This document shows, piece by piece, positions 1 through 5,886 of a DNA stretch of 11,736 nucleotides. Position 1 is the stretch's first letter. Each line of letters starts with the position of its first letter. This DNA comes from Verrucomicrobiota bacterium (GTDB lineage Bacteria; Verrucomicrobiota; Lentisphaeria; Oligosphaerales; Oligosphaeraceae), in contig JAKLHU010000021.1 of NCBI GenBank assembly GCA_022709995.1, forward strand, positions 1 through 11,736, written 5' to 3'. The notes under the pieces were generated by a model. That model made no database searches, was not told where the DNA came from, and saw only the letters and a list, made by a program, of their open reading frames with translations. A program made the position numbers and the translations under genes.

Positions 1-62
1 CAATCTGCTTCGAACAACCCCCGGCCGCCGGTACCCCCCCGTGACTCCATGCCGTCGCCAAC

Positions 63-103
63 AAAAAAAACAACCCGTGATCGTTACAATCACGGGTTGT
101 TTT
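63..103 (-). terminator. Intrinsic (Rho-independent) terminator of the RRM gene
   Basis: Two perfectly complementary 15-base arms, AAAACAACCCGTGAT (67-81) and ATCACGGGTTGTTTT (89-103), enclose a 7-base loop. On the minus strand the stem is followed by a run of eight or more U, encoded by the A-run at 63-70. That is the arrangement expected for a transcript coming leftwards from the RRM gene at 244-555. In the plus direction only four T follow, so it could act weakly on transcripts entering from the left as well. This is one of the clearest non-coding signals in the window. Confidence 0.93.
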
Positions 104-243
104 GACTTCTAGTCAGGCGTCATGTTGAGGCAACTCGCTGGTTATGCCATATGCTTAACCAAGAATGTCTTCGGCGAGGAGTCCTTCGGCACCGTTCAAG
201 CTAGAGTCCAGAACCTGTCGCCAGATTCTTCGCAGTGACAAAA
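104..243 (-). other. Structured 3' untranslated region of the RRM transcript (candidate)
   Basis: About 140 bases lie between the RRM stop codon and the terminator, with no plausible coding frame. GACTTCTAG (104-112) can pair with CTAGAGTC (201-208) with one bulged base, closing a domain of about 105 nt. Inside it GGTTA (140-144) and TAACC (156-160) form a small hairpin, and the heptamer CTTCGGC occurs twice (169-175 and 184-190). I match it to no known RNA family. It may be only a long 3' UTR, or a 3'-derived small RNA released with the terminator hairpin. Confidence 0.35.
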
Positions 244-555
244 TCAATAGCGCTTGCTGCCGCCACCGAAATCGCCACGGGGACGGCCGAAACCGCCGCT
301 GCGGGGCTCACGGGGCTTCGCTTCGTTGACAGTCAACGTGCGGCCGCCGTTTTCCTTGCCGTTCAGTGCGTCAATCGCAGCCTGGGCCTCGTTGTCATCC
401 GACATCTCGACAAAACCAAAACCCTTGCTCCGACCGGTGTCACGGTCCGTGATGACTCGGGCACTGTCAACTTTGCCGTACACCGCAAAGAGTTCTTCCA
501 GCTCCGCGTCGTTCACACCGTAACTCAGATTCCCAACATACAAATTCTTGGCCAT
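244..555 (-). CDS. RRM-domain RNA-binding protein (Gly/Arg-tailed, cold-inducible type)
   Basis: A 103-residue protein made almost entirely of one RNA recognition motif. RNP2 is LYVGNL at residues 5-10 and RNP1 is KGFGFVEM at 44-51, both with the aromatic residues that stack on RNA bases. A short tail rich in Gly, Arg, Phe and Pro follows and ends in KRY, as in the small glycine-rich RRM proteins of cyanobacteria and other bacteria. These bind single-stranded RNA in the cytoplasm, and some are induced by cold. I prefer the ATG at 555 because GGAG lies 6 bases before it. An in-frame ATG at 567 would add MEKA but has a poorly spaced Shine-Dalgarno. The gene is monocistronic, with a long leader and a strong terminator. 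Family assignment is very secure; its RNA targets are unknown. Confidence 0.95.
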   Translation of the reverse strand: MAKNLYVGNLSYGVNDAELEELFAVYGKVDSARVITDRDTGRSKGFGFVEMSDDNEAQAAIDALNGKENGGRTLTVNEAKPREPRSGGFGRPRGDFGGGSKRY

Positions 556-1004
556 TGCTTTCTCCATAAGGCGCTTGAGTCCTTTTTTTTACTTTCCGGA
601 CTGCAATCGTGGAAAGGGGCAGATGAATAGACTTTGCCCAGTTGCTATACCCTCGCAAAACCGTCAACCAACCCGCCTCGCCAGCCACTGCGCGACGATG
701 CCTTATGACGCTTCTGTTTAGGTAACCATTTAAAATATAGCCTCTGATAACCTTTGCAAGCCCACGCGATGAAAAAAATCGCAATAAGGTCAAAAAAACT
801 TTTTGGGCCTGGCTGACCGGGGATTGGCGACGACAGTGACGGCAAGGCGCCCCGCGCCGCCGGCCGTGCCGGCACCCGGCGATAAATCATCCGGGCTGGA
901 CTGGCGTTCGAGAAAAACCTGATTACATTGAAAGCCATTTCTGTCGGCAGCCATCGGCCAGCCACCATCCCGCCCATCTTTCCAGCATAAGGAATCACCC
1001 CGAC
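556..1004. other. Divergent intergenic spacer between the RRM and potD-like genes
   Basis: A 449-base spacer with no convincing gene; the open frames that cross it lack ribosome sites and family resemblance. Reading leftwards, it holds the long leader of the RRM gene, including a small hairpin (GGGCA 617-621 with TGCCC 635-639) and an A-run just before an AAGGA at 578-584. The part at about 720-790 is AT-rich compared with its surroundings and is the most promoter-like stretch. Positions 840-885 are very GC-rich with several GCCGG-type repeats. The rightward promoter for the lipoprotein gene should lie after that; a TACATT at 924-929 is a possible -10, but I see no good -35 at the right distance. 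Confidence 0.6.
732..759 (-). promoter_or_regulatory. Candidate sigma70-type promoter for the RRM gene
   Basis: On the minus strand TTGCAA (754-759, 4 of 6 matches to the -35 consensus) is followed after 16 bases by TATTTT (732-737, 4 of 6 matches to the -10). It sits in the only AT-rich stretch of this spacer. Use of this site would give the RRM transcript a leader of about 170 nt, similar in length to leaders of cold-regulated genes. The matches are moderate, so this is a suggestion only. Confidence 0.3.
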
Positions 1005-2042
1005 ATGACCAAACCCGGCATCTGCCTTTTCGCCAGCCTCCTCGCTGTCCTCCTCCTCAGCGGCTGCGGCAAAGCCAAGCCGACCCTCCATCTCTACTGC
1101 TGGGCCGACTATCTCAACCCCGCCATCATCGAGCAATTCGAACAGGAAAACAACTGCCGCGTCGTCTATGACACCTTCGACTCCAACGAAGCCCTCTACG
1201 CCAAACTCAAGGCCGGCGCCGCCGGCTACGACATCATCGTCCCCAGCCATTACATCATCGACCTGATGGCGAAGGAGAACATGCTGCTGAAGCTCGACCT
1301 GGAGAAAATCCCCAACCGGGCCAACTTCGACGACCAGATCCTGCGGATCCTGCCAGACCCGGCCTGCACCTACGCCGTCCCCTACATGATGAGCTACACC
1401 GGCATCGGCTACAACAAGGAAAAAGTCGCCGACTTCAAGCCCAGCTGGGACATGTTCTCCCGGACTGACCTGAAAAAAAGAATGACCATCTTCGACGACA
1501 AGCGGGAAGTCATCGGCGCCGCCCTTTACCAGCTCGGACTCGACCCCAACAGCACCCGCGACGAGGACTTGGCCGCCGCCAAGAAAATCATCACCGTCTG
1601 GCGCGACAACGCCGCCAAACTCGAGAACGAACAATATAAGAACGGCATCGCCTCCAACGAATTCTACCTGGTCATGGGCTATTCCGGCGACATGATGCAG
1701 GTGGTCGACGAAAACAAACACGTCGGCTTCGTCATCCCCGAGGAAGGGACCCTCATCAGCTGCGACATGATGGCCATCCCCGCCCAAGCCAAAAACATCG
1801 ACCTGGCCCACCGCTTCATCAACTTCCTGCACGAGCCAGCCATCGCCGCCGCCAACACCGAACACGTGTTCTTCCTCTGCCCCAACAAGGCCGCCTACCC
1901 CCTCCTGTCCGAAGACATCCGCACCAACCCGGCCGTCTTCCTCAAACCGGAAATCCTCGCCAAATCCAAGGTCACCATCGACCAGGGCGAAAACGAACAG
2001 AAATTCAACCGCCTCTGGGAAGACATCAAGGCCGGCAAATAA
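1005..2042 (+). CDS. Spermidine/putrescine-binding lipoprotein, PotD-like, without ABC partners
   Basis: A 345-residue solute-binding protein for polyamine uptake, of the extracellular binding protein family that includes PotD and PotF. The N-terminus is a lipoprotein signal: a short basic start, a hydrophobic stretch, and the lipobox LSGC with the lipidated cysteine at residue 21. The mature part opens with LHLYCWADYLNP, matching the first strand and ligand-contacting Trp/Tyr of PotD. It continues with YDIIVPSHY and a DDKREVIG motif that match other PotD ligand contacts. The C-terminal CDMMAIPAQAKN keeps the ligand-binding Asp, but Ser stands where E. coli PotD has a contacting Trp, and GYSG replaces GWNG, so specificity may differ. 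AAGGAA at 989-994 lies 10 bases before the ATG. The permease and ATPase genes (potA, potB, potC) are not beside it, so it must use a transporter encoded elsewhere. Family secure; exact ligand inferred. Confidence 0.9.
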   Translation: MTKPGICLFASLLAVLLLSGCGKAKPTLHLYCWADYLNPAIIEQFEQENNCRVVYDTFDSNEALYAKLKAGAAGYDIIVPSHYIIDLMAKENMLLKLDLEKIPNRANFDDQILRILPDPACTYAVPYMMSYTGIGYNKEKVADFKPSWDMFSRTDLKKRMTIFDDKREVIGAALYQLGLDPNSTRDEDLAAAKKIITVWRDNAAKLENEQYKNGIASNEFYLVMGYSGDMMQVVDENKHVGFVIPEEGTLISCDMMAIPAQAKNIDLAHRFINFLHEPAIAAANTEHVFFLCPNKAAYPLLSEDIRTNPAVFLKPEILAKSKVTIDQGENEQKFNRLWEDIKAGK

Positions 2043-2064
2043 GCCCGGACCCGCCCCGGCGGAT

Positions 2065-2078
2065 GGCCGGCGCCGGCC
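2065..2078. repeat. Perfect 14-base GC palindrome
   Basis: GGCCGGCGCCGGCC reads identically on both strands and lies 23 bases after the stop of the potD-like gene. It could form a compact hairpin in RNA, but no U-tract follows, so it is not a classical terminator. In a sequence this rich in GC, a palindrome of this type can arise by chance. Confidence 0.35.
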
Positions 2079-2175
2079 CGGTGGCCGCGCGCCGACAACA
2101 CTCCCCCCGAACGCAAACGCCCCCTTCCGGAACCTGCTTCCCTTGACTTCAAGAACTTGCCGCAAAGGACCGGTC

Positions 2176-4293
2176 ATGAAACTCGAAGCCGAACACAACT
2201 ACGCCTTCCGCCGACGCCTCAACCAGGTCCATCTGCCCGACCGGCGCAATCCCCTCGCCCGGCCGACCGCGGCTGAAGCCGTCCTCGACGACACCTGGAC
2301 CATCATGCTGCCCCGCGAAGCCTCCGACTACCTGTTCCGGGTCGCCCAGGACCTGCAGGACTACCTCGCCGTCAGCATGGGCGTCGCCGTCAAAGTCGTC
2401 CGCCATGCCAACGCCGCCCAGACCGCCGACACCGACTTCCATGTCATCGCCATCGGCGCCCGCGACGATTTCCGCGACCGCGGCCGCCGCCTGCGCAAAG
2501 CCCGCGCCTTCCGCCTCCAGGTCACCCCCGAACGCATCGTGGTCACCGGCCATGACGAACGCGGCGCGGCGCAAGGCTGCTACCGGCTGGAGGACATCAT
2601 GAACCTGCGCGAAGCGCCCTTCCTCCCCGCCCAGGACGTCGTCCGCGAACCCGTGTTCGCGCCCCGCATGGTCCATTCCGGCTGGGGAATCGACAACTTC
2701 CCCGACCAACACCTCGACGCCATCGCCCATGCCGGCATCGACGCCATCCTCGTCTTCACCAAAGACGTCAACATGACCAACACCGGCCACCTCGACTTTG
2801 CCAACCTCATCGACCGCGCCGAGGCGTTCGGACTCGATGTCTATTTCTACAGCTATATGAAAAGCCGCAAACACCCGGACGACCCCGAAGCAGAGGCTTT
2901 CTACGAAAACACCTACGGCCGGCTGATCAAGACCTTCCCGCGCGCCAAGGGCATCGTCTTCGTCGGCGAATCCTGCGAATTCCCCTCCAAGGACGAACGC
3001 ACCAAAGGCCGCCTCCGACTGGACCCCGCCCCGCCCGGACAGGAAAACGACAAACGCCCCTCGCCCGGCTGGTGGCCTTGCCGCGACTACCCGCAATGGC
3101 TGAACCTGGTCAAGGGCATCATGCGCAAGTACAATCCCGACCTGGACGTGGTATTCTGGACGTACAACTGGGGCTGGGCCCCCGTCCAGGACCGCCTCGC
3201 CCTGATCAACAGCCTCCCGACGGACATCTCCCTCGAAGTCACCTTCGAAATGTTCGAGAACATCGTCAAAAACGGCATCACCACCCGCTGCGTCGACTAC
3301 ACCGCGTCCTTCGTCGGCCCCGGGACGTACTTCCGGACCGAGGCGGAGACCGCCCGCGCACGCGGGATTCCCCTGTACGCCATGTCCAACACCGGCGGCC
3401 TGTCCTGGGACTTCGGCGTCATCCCCTATCAGCCCATCCCGTACCAGTGGAAACGCCGCTGGGACGCCTTGCGGCAAGCCCACCGCGACTGGGGCCTGAA
3501 CGGCCTGATGGAATGCCACCACTTCGGCTGGTGGCCGTCCTTCATCTCGGAACTGAGCAAAGAAGCGTACTGGACCGGCGGCGACGACTTCAACAGCCAT
3601 CTCCGCCGCCTCGCCGAACGCGACTTCGGCCCGGACGGGGCCGACGACGCCCTCCTGGCCTGGCAGCTCTGGAGCGACGCCGCCAACGACTACGTCCCCA
3701 CCAACGAAGACCAGTACGGCCCCTTCCGCATCGGGCCGTCCTATCCGCTCCTCTTCCTGGACCAGGAAGTGACCTTCCCGGATGTGCCCTACGCCCACTT
3801 CGGCGCCCGCATCATGAAACCGAAATACCGCTCCCACGCGCCCGCCGACGTCCCGGCCGAAATCGTCCTCCTGACCAGAATGGCAAAGAAGATGCGCCAG
3901 GGCGTACAGGCCCTGAAACGCGCCGCCCGCTTCACGCCCCCGCGCCGCCGCGACGACGCGACCCGCATGATTCTGCTCGGCGCCTTCATGGCCAGCGCCA
4001 TCCGCACCGCCATCCATGCCAAGCAGTGGTTCCTCTGCAGCCAGATCCTGCGCGCCGAAAAGCCCGAACGCGGCGCCGTCCTGGCCGCCCTCGACGAGAT
4101 GACCGCCATCGCCAACCGCGAAATCGCCAACGCCCGGCAGGCCGTCCCGCTCGTCGAACAGGACTCCCGCCTCGGCTGGGAACCAAGCATGGAGTACATG
4201 ACCGACAAGACCCGCCTCGAATGGAAAATCGCCCAGGTCGCCGGGGTCGTCAACGAACTGATTCCGACGTATCGCAAAAACCTGGCGCCCTGA
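2176..4293 (+). CDS. Glycoside hydrolase-like protein (GH20/GH67-like N-domain plus TIM-barrel-like region)
   Basis: A 705-residue protein with no signal peptide, so probably cytoplasmic. Residues about 35-150 look like the alpha/beta domain that precedes the catalytic barrel in hexosaminidases (GH20) and alpha-glucuronidases (GH67): a helix with DLQDYL, an IAIGARDDF strand, then FRLQV and IVVTGHDERGAAQGCYRLEDIM. From about 160 alternating strands and helices resemble a TIM barrel. Candidate acidic catalytic residues are E265 and E268 (in GESCEF) and E446 (in GLMECHHFGWW), beside many Trp and Tyr typical of sugar sites. From about 470 the protein is mainly helical. I chose the ATG at 2176 because AAAGGA ends 6 bases before it; an in-frame TTG at 2143 has no such site. 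Substrate unknown; it might be a hexosaminide or uronide. A non-catalytic role cannot be excluded. The gene for a small membrane protein follows after 19 bases. Confidence 0.7.
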   Translation: MKLEAEHNYAFRRRLNQVHLPDRRNPLARPTAAEAVLDDTWTIMLPREASDYLFRVAQDLQDYLAVSMGVAVKVVRHANAAQTADTDFHVIAIGARDDFRDRGRRLRKARAFRLQVTPERIVVTGHDERGAAQGCYRLEDIMNLREAPFLPAQDVVREPVFAPRMVHSGWGIDNFPDQHLDAIAHAGIDAILVFTKDVNMTNTGHLDFANLIDRAEAFGLDVYFYSYMKSRKHPDDPEAEAFYENTYGRLIKTFPRAKGIVFVGESCEFPSKDERTKGRLRLDPAPPGQENDKRPSPGWWPCRDYPQWLNLVKGIMRKYNPDLDVVFWTYNWGWAPVQDRLALINSLPTDISLEVTFEMFENIVKNGITTRCVDYTASFVGPGTYFRTEAETARARGIPLYAMSNTGGLSWDFGVIPYQPIPYQWKRRWDALRQAHRDWGLNGLMECHHFGWWPSFISELSKEAYWTGGDDFNSHLRRLAERDFGPDGADDALLAWQLWSDAANDYVPTNEDQYGPFRIGPSYPLLFLDQEVTFPDVPYAHFGARIMKPKYRSHAPADVPAEIVLLTRMAKKMRQGVQALKRAARFTPPRRRDDATRMILLGAFMASAIRTAIHAKQWFLCSQILRAEKPERGAVLAALDEMTAIANREIANARQAVPLVEQDSRLGWEPSMEYMTDKTRLEWKIAQVAGVVNELIPTYRKNLAP

Positions 4294-4312
4294 CCGAGGG
4301 AGAAATCCTGCC

Positions 4313-4507
4313 ATGCGACCCTCCCTGCCTGTCATTCTGCTTTTCCTGTTCCTCATGCTCTGCCTGGCCGCCGCTTACTTCCTGACCGGCTCCCTCCAGC
4401 GCACCAGCAAAGCCAGCCAGCAACAACCACCACAGGCCGCCGCCCCCCCGCCAGCGAACACGACGCCGGCCGACGACCGCACGCCGTTGCCACCAACCGG
4501 TCGTTGA
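4313..4507 (+). CDS. Small single-pass membrane protein, function unknown
   Basis: A 64-residue protein. After MRPSLP come about 19 strongly hydrophobic residues (7-25), then a polar tail rich in Pro, Gln, Ala and Thr. It has no lipobox: a Cys lies in the hydrophobic stretch (residue 17), but LMLCLAA does not fit the rule. It could be a membrane anchor with a short periplasmic tail or an uncleaved signal sequence. A good GAGGGAG (4296-4302) lies 10 bases before the ATG, and the gap to the preceding gene is only 19 bases, so the two are probably co-transcribed and translated in sequence. I recognise no family. The ribosome site and clean hydrophobic segment support its being a real gene; the low-complexity tail urges caution. 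Confidence 0.6.
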   Translation: MRPSLPVILLFLFLMLCLAAAYFLTGSLQRTSKASQQQPPQAAAPPPANTTPADDRTPLPPTGR

Positions 4508-4531
4508 AAAAAAACGACTTTGCGATATAGT
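4504..4531 (+). promoter_or_regulatory. Sigma70-type promoter upstream of the fmdB-like gene
   Basis: TTGAAA (4504-4509, 5 of 6 matches to the -35 consensus) and TATAGT (4526-4531, 5 of 6 matches to the -10) are separated by 16 bases inside a short AT-rich island. The -35 overlaps the TGA of the small membrane protein gene. Transcription would begin near 4538 and leave a leader of about 95 nt before the FmdB start. It is the best promoter match seen in this window and suggests that the zinc-ribbon genes form a separate transcription unit. Confidence 0.6.
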
Positions 4532-4634
4532 ATTAAGTTTTACCATCGGCCGGCCGTGATGCGACCATCCGACCGGCGTTCTGGCGTTTACACGTTCCTT
4601 TTTGCAACCCTCACCAACCCTCTTCAGCCGAACC

Positions 4635-4943
4635 ATGCCAACCTACGAATACAAATGCGAACAGTGCGGAGTGCACTTCGACCACTTCCAGAGCATGACC
4701 TCCGAACCCCTGCAGACTTGCCGGACCTGCGGCGGCAAACTGCGCCGCCTGATCGGCGAGGGCGCCGGCATCATCTTCAAGGGCAAAGGCTTCTACTGCA
4801 CTGACTACCGCAACAAAAACAGCGTCAGCAGCGAAGCGCAGGAAAGCAAAACGCCCGACCCCGCGCCGAAAGCCGACACGACCGCCGCCAAAACCGACGC
4901 GGCGCCCAAGGCGACAGCCAAAACCGGCACCGCCGCCTCCTGA
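4635..4943 (+). CDS. FmdB-family zinc-ribbon protein
   Basis: A 102-residue protein with the FmdB/CxxC zinc-ribbon signature: MPTYEYKCEQCG at the start, with the first cysteine pair at 8 and 11 and the second pair at 29 and 32 (CRTCGG). The family motif IIFKGKGFYCTDYR follows at about residues 46-59. The four cysteines should bind one zinc ion. After residue 60 the chain is a low-complexity, probably disordered tail rich in Lys, Ala, Thr and Pro. FmdB was named as a putative regulator near formamidase genes, but the family is widespread and its function is not settled. The ATG at 4635 fits the conserved MPTYEY start, although no clear Shine-Dalgarno precedes it; a TTG at 4602 is less likely. 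It is followed after 97 bases by another zinc-ribbon gene. Confidence 0.93.
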   Translation: MPTYEYKCEQCGVHFDHFQSMTSEPLQTCRTCGGKLRRLIGEGAGIIFKGKGFYCTDYRNKNSVSSEAQESKTPDPAPKADTTAAKTDAAPKATAKTGTAAS

Positions 4944-4957
4944 ACCGCACCGGGAAA

Positions 4958-5003
4958 CGAGCGCCCGAACACGTGCATCCCCAAGCCACCCGAGCGCCCG
5001 AAC
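4958..5003 (+). repeat. 13-base direct repeat pair in the spacer before the zinc-ribbon membrane gene
   Basis: CGAGCGCCCGAAC occurs at 4958-4970 and again at 4991-5003, 33 bases apart start to start, close to three helical turns. Two identical sites on one face of the DNA, 38 bases before a start codon, could be binding sites for a regulator. The spacer is short and GC-rich, so a small duplication without function is also possible. Confidence 0.4.
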
Positions 5004-5040
5004 TCTTCCGCCCTTCCCATTACCAGAGGAATGCTCGACC

Positions 5041-5802
5041 ATGATCAATTGTCCAAAATGCGGCACCGACAACCTGCTCAACGCCATCTTCTGCCGCGGC
5101 TGCGGCGAGAAGCTGGAGCTGAATGAACTAAAGCCGGAAGCCTTCCTGCCGCCGCCCCTGACCACGGCCCAGAAAGTCATGAAGATCGTCAACAAGGTCG
5201 GCTCCATCGTCATCGGAACCCTTTTAGTCGTCATCATCGTCGGCCTGTTCTGCCCGGTCGGCGGCATCATCGCCCCGGAAGGCGAACCGTCCGCCGAAGC
5301 CAGCAAGAACTTCGCCGAAGCCCAGAAGTCCGGCGCCCCGGCCGCGGCCAAGCGCACCTCCCGGCGCCAGCCGAACACCGCCCCGGCGCCCGTCGCGGAC
5401 CGGTCCTTCGCGTTCAGCAGCGAAGACGCCACCGCCCTGGTCAACAAGGCCATGTCCCTGCCGCGCAACAACCCGGACGACAAAATGCCGCCGCAACACC
5501 TCAGCATCGACTTCCAGGACGACGGCGCCGTCCGCCTGGTCCTGACCTGCAAGCTGATGGGCAAGCTCCCCATGCACAATGTGGTGATCGCCAAGCCAAC
5601 CGTGGAAAACAACACCCTGGCCATGCACGTCGACAGCGCCCGCATCGGCTTCCTGCCCATGCTCGGCGGCTTGAAAACGAAAGTCGTCGAAAAATTCACC
5701 CGCCTGAGCAGCGGCTGCGCGCCGCTGCAGAATGTCGAAAAGAACTTGAAGCGCGCCAGCATCACCGCCGGACGCGTCAACATCACCGTCGGCAAGAAAT
5801 AA
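5041..5802 (+). CDS. Membrane-anchored zinc-ribbon protein, function unknown
   Basis: A 253-residue protein. It opens with a four-cysteine zinc ribbon (CPKCG at 4-8 and CRGCG at 18-22). A charged linker and one membrane-spanning helix at about residues 53-70 (rich in Val, Ile, Leu, Gly) follow, then a Pro/Ala-rich linker to about 120 and a folded C-terminal domain of about 130 residues. The topology suggests the ribbon is in the cytoplasm and the large domain outside the membrane. The C-terminal domain alternates hydrophobic strands (LSIDF, VRLVLTCKLMG, NNTLAMHVDSARIGFLPM, RVNITVG). It faintly recalls lipid-binding or YpmS-like beta domains, but I cannot assign it. AGAGGAA (5024-5030) lies 10 bases before the ATG. 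It directly follows another zinc-ribbon gene and may share its transcript. Confidence 0.8.
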   Translation: MINCPKCGTDNLLNAIFCRGCGEKLELNELKPEAFLPPPLTTAQKVMKIVNKVGSIVIGTLLVVIIVGLFCPVGGIIAPEGEPSAEASKNFAEAQKSGAPAAAKRTSRRQPNTAPAPVADRSFAFSSEDATALVNKAMSLPRNNPDDKMPPQHLSIDFQDDGAVRLVLTCKLMGKLPMHNVVIAKPTVENNTLAMHVDSARIGFLPMLGGLKTKVVEKFTRLSSGCAPLQNVEKNLKRASITAGRVNITVGKK

Positions 5803-5807
5803 TCGCG

Positions 5808-5826
5808 GCGGGCGGAGTCCGCCCGC
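5808..5826 (+). other. GC-only hairpin just after the zinc-ribbon membrane gene
   Basis: GCGGGCGG (5808-5815) and CCGCCCGC (5819-5826) form an 8-bp all-GC stem with a 3-base loop, beginning 5 bases after the TAA. No U-run follows, so it is not a canonical intrinsic terminator. It could slow transcription or protect the 3' end of the upstream mRNA before the exonuclease VII genes. Confidence 0.45.
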
Positions 5827-5886
5827 TGTCATCGGCTCGCCCGACGTGCTCAACCATGCCCTTATGGCATGACAGGGAGACTTGGC

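Noticed and set aside
104..243. tmRNA, riboswitch or another named RNA in the RRM tail
   Set aside because: No tRNA-like end, tag-peptide frame or known riboswitch core could be found; only generic folding potential is visible.
235..630. A plus-strand frame opposite the RRM gene
   Set aside because: The RNP1 and RNP2 motifs, ribosome site and terminator all support the minus strand.
840..885. Clustered GCCGG-type repeats as a possible CRISPR or REP element
   Set aside because: The units are short, irregular and of the kind that recurs by chance throughout this GC-rich window; no regular spacing.
2143..2175. TTG as start of the glycosidase-like gene
   Set aside because: The ATG at 2176 has AAAGGA at ideal distance; the TTG has none. 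The TTGACT here also looked like a -35 but no -10 follows.
645..2198. A 517-codon minus-strand frame across the potD-like gene and the left spacer
   Set aside because: It mirrors a clearly identified lipoprotein gene and has the same shadow composition and no ribosome site.
2149..4356. A 735-codon open frame on the minus strand opposite the glycosidase-like gene
   Set aside because: Its product is a monotonous mix of Gly, Val, Ala, Asp and Phe with no family motif, as expected opposite a GC-rich gene with C in third positions; the plus-strand frame has domain structure and a ribosome site.
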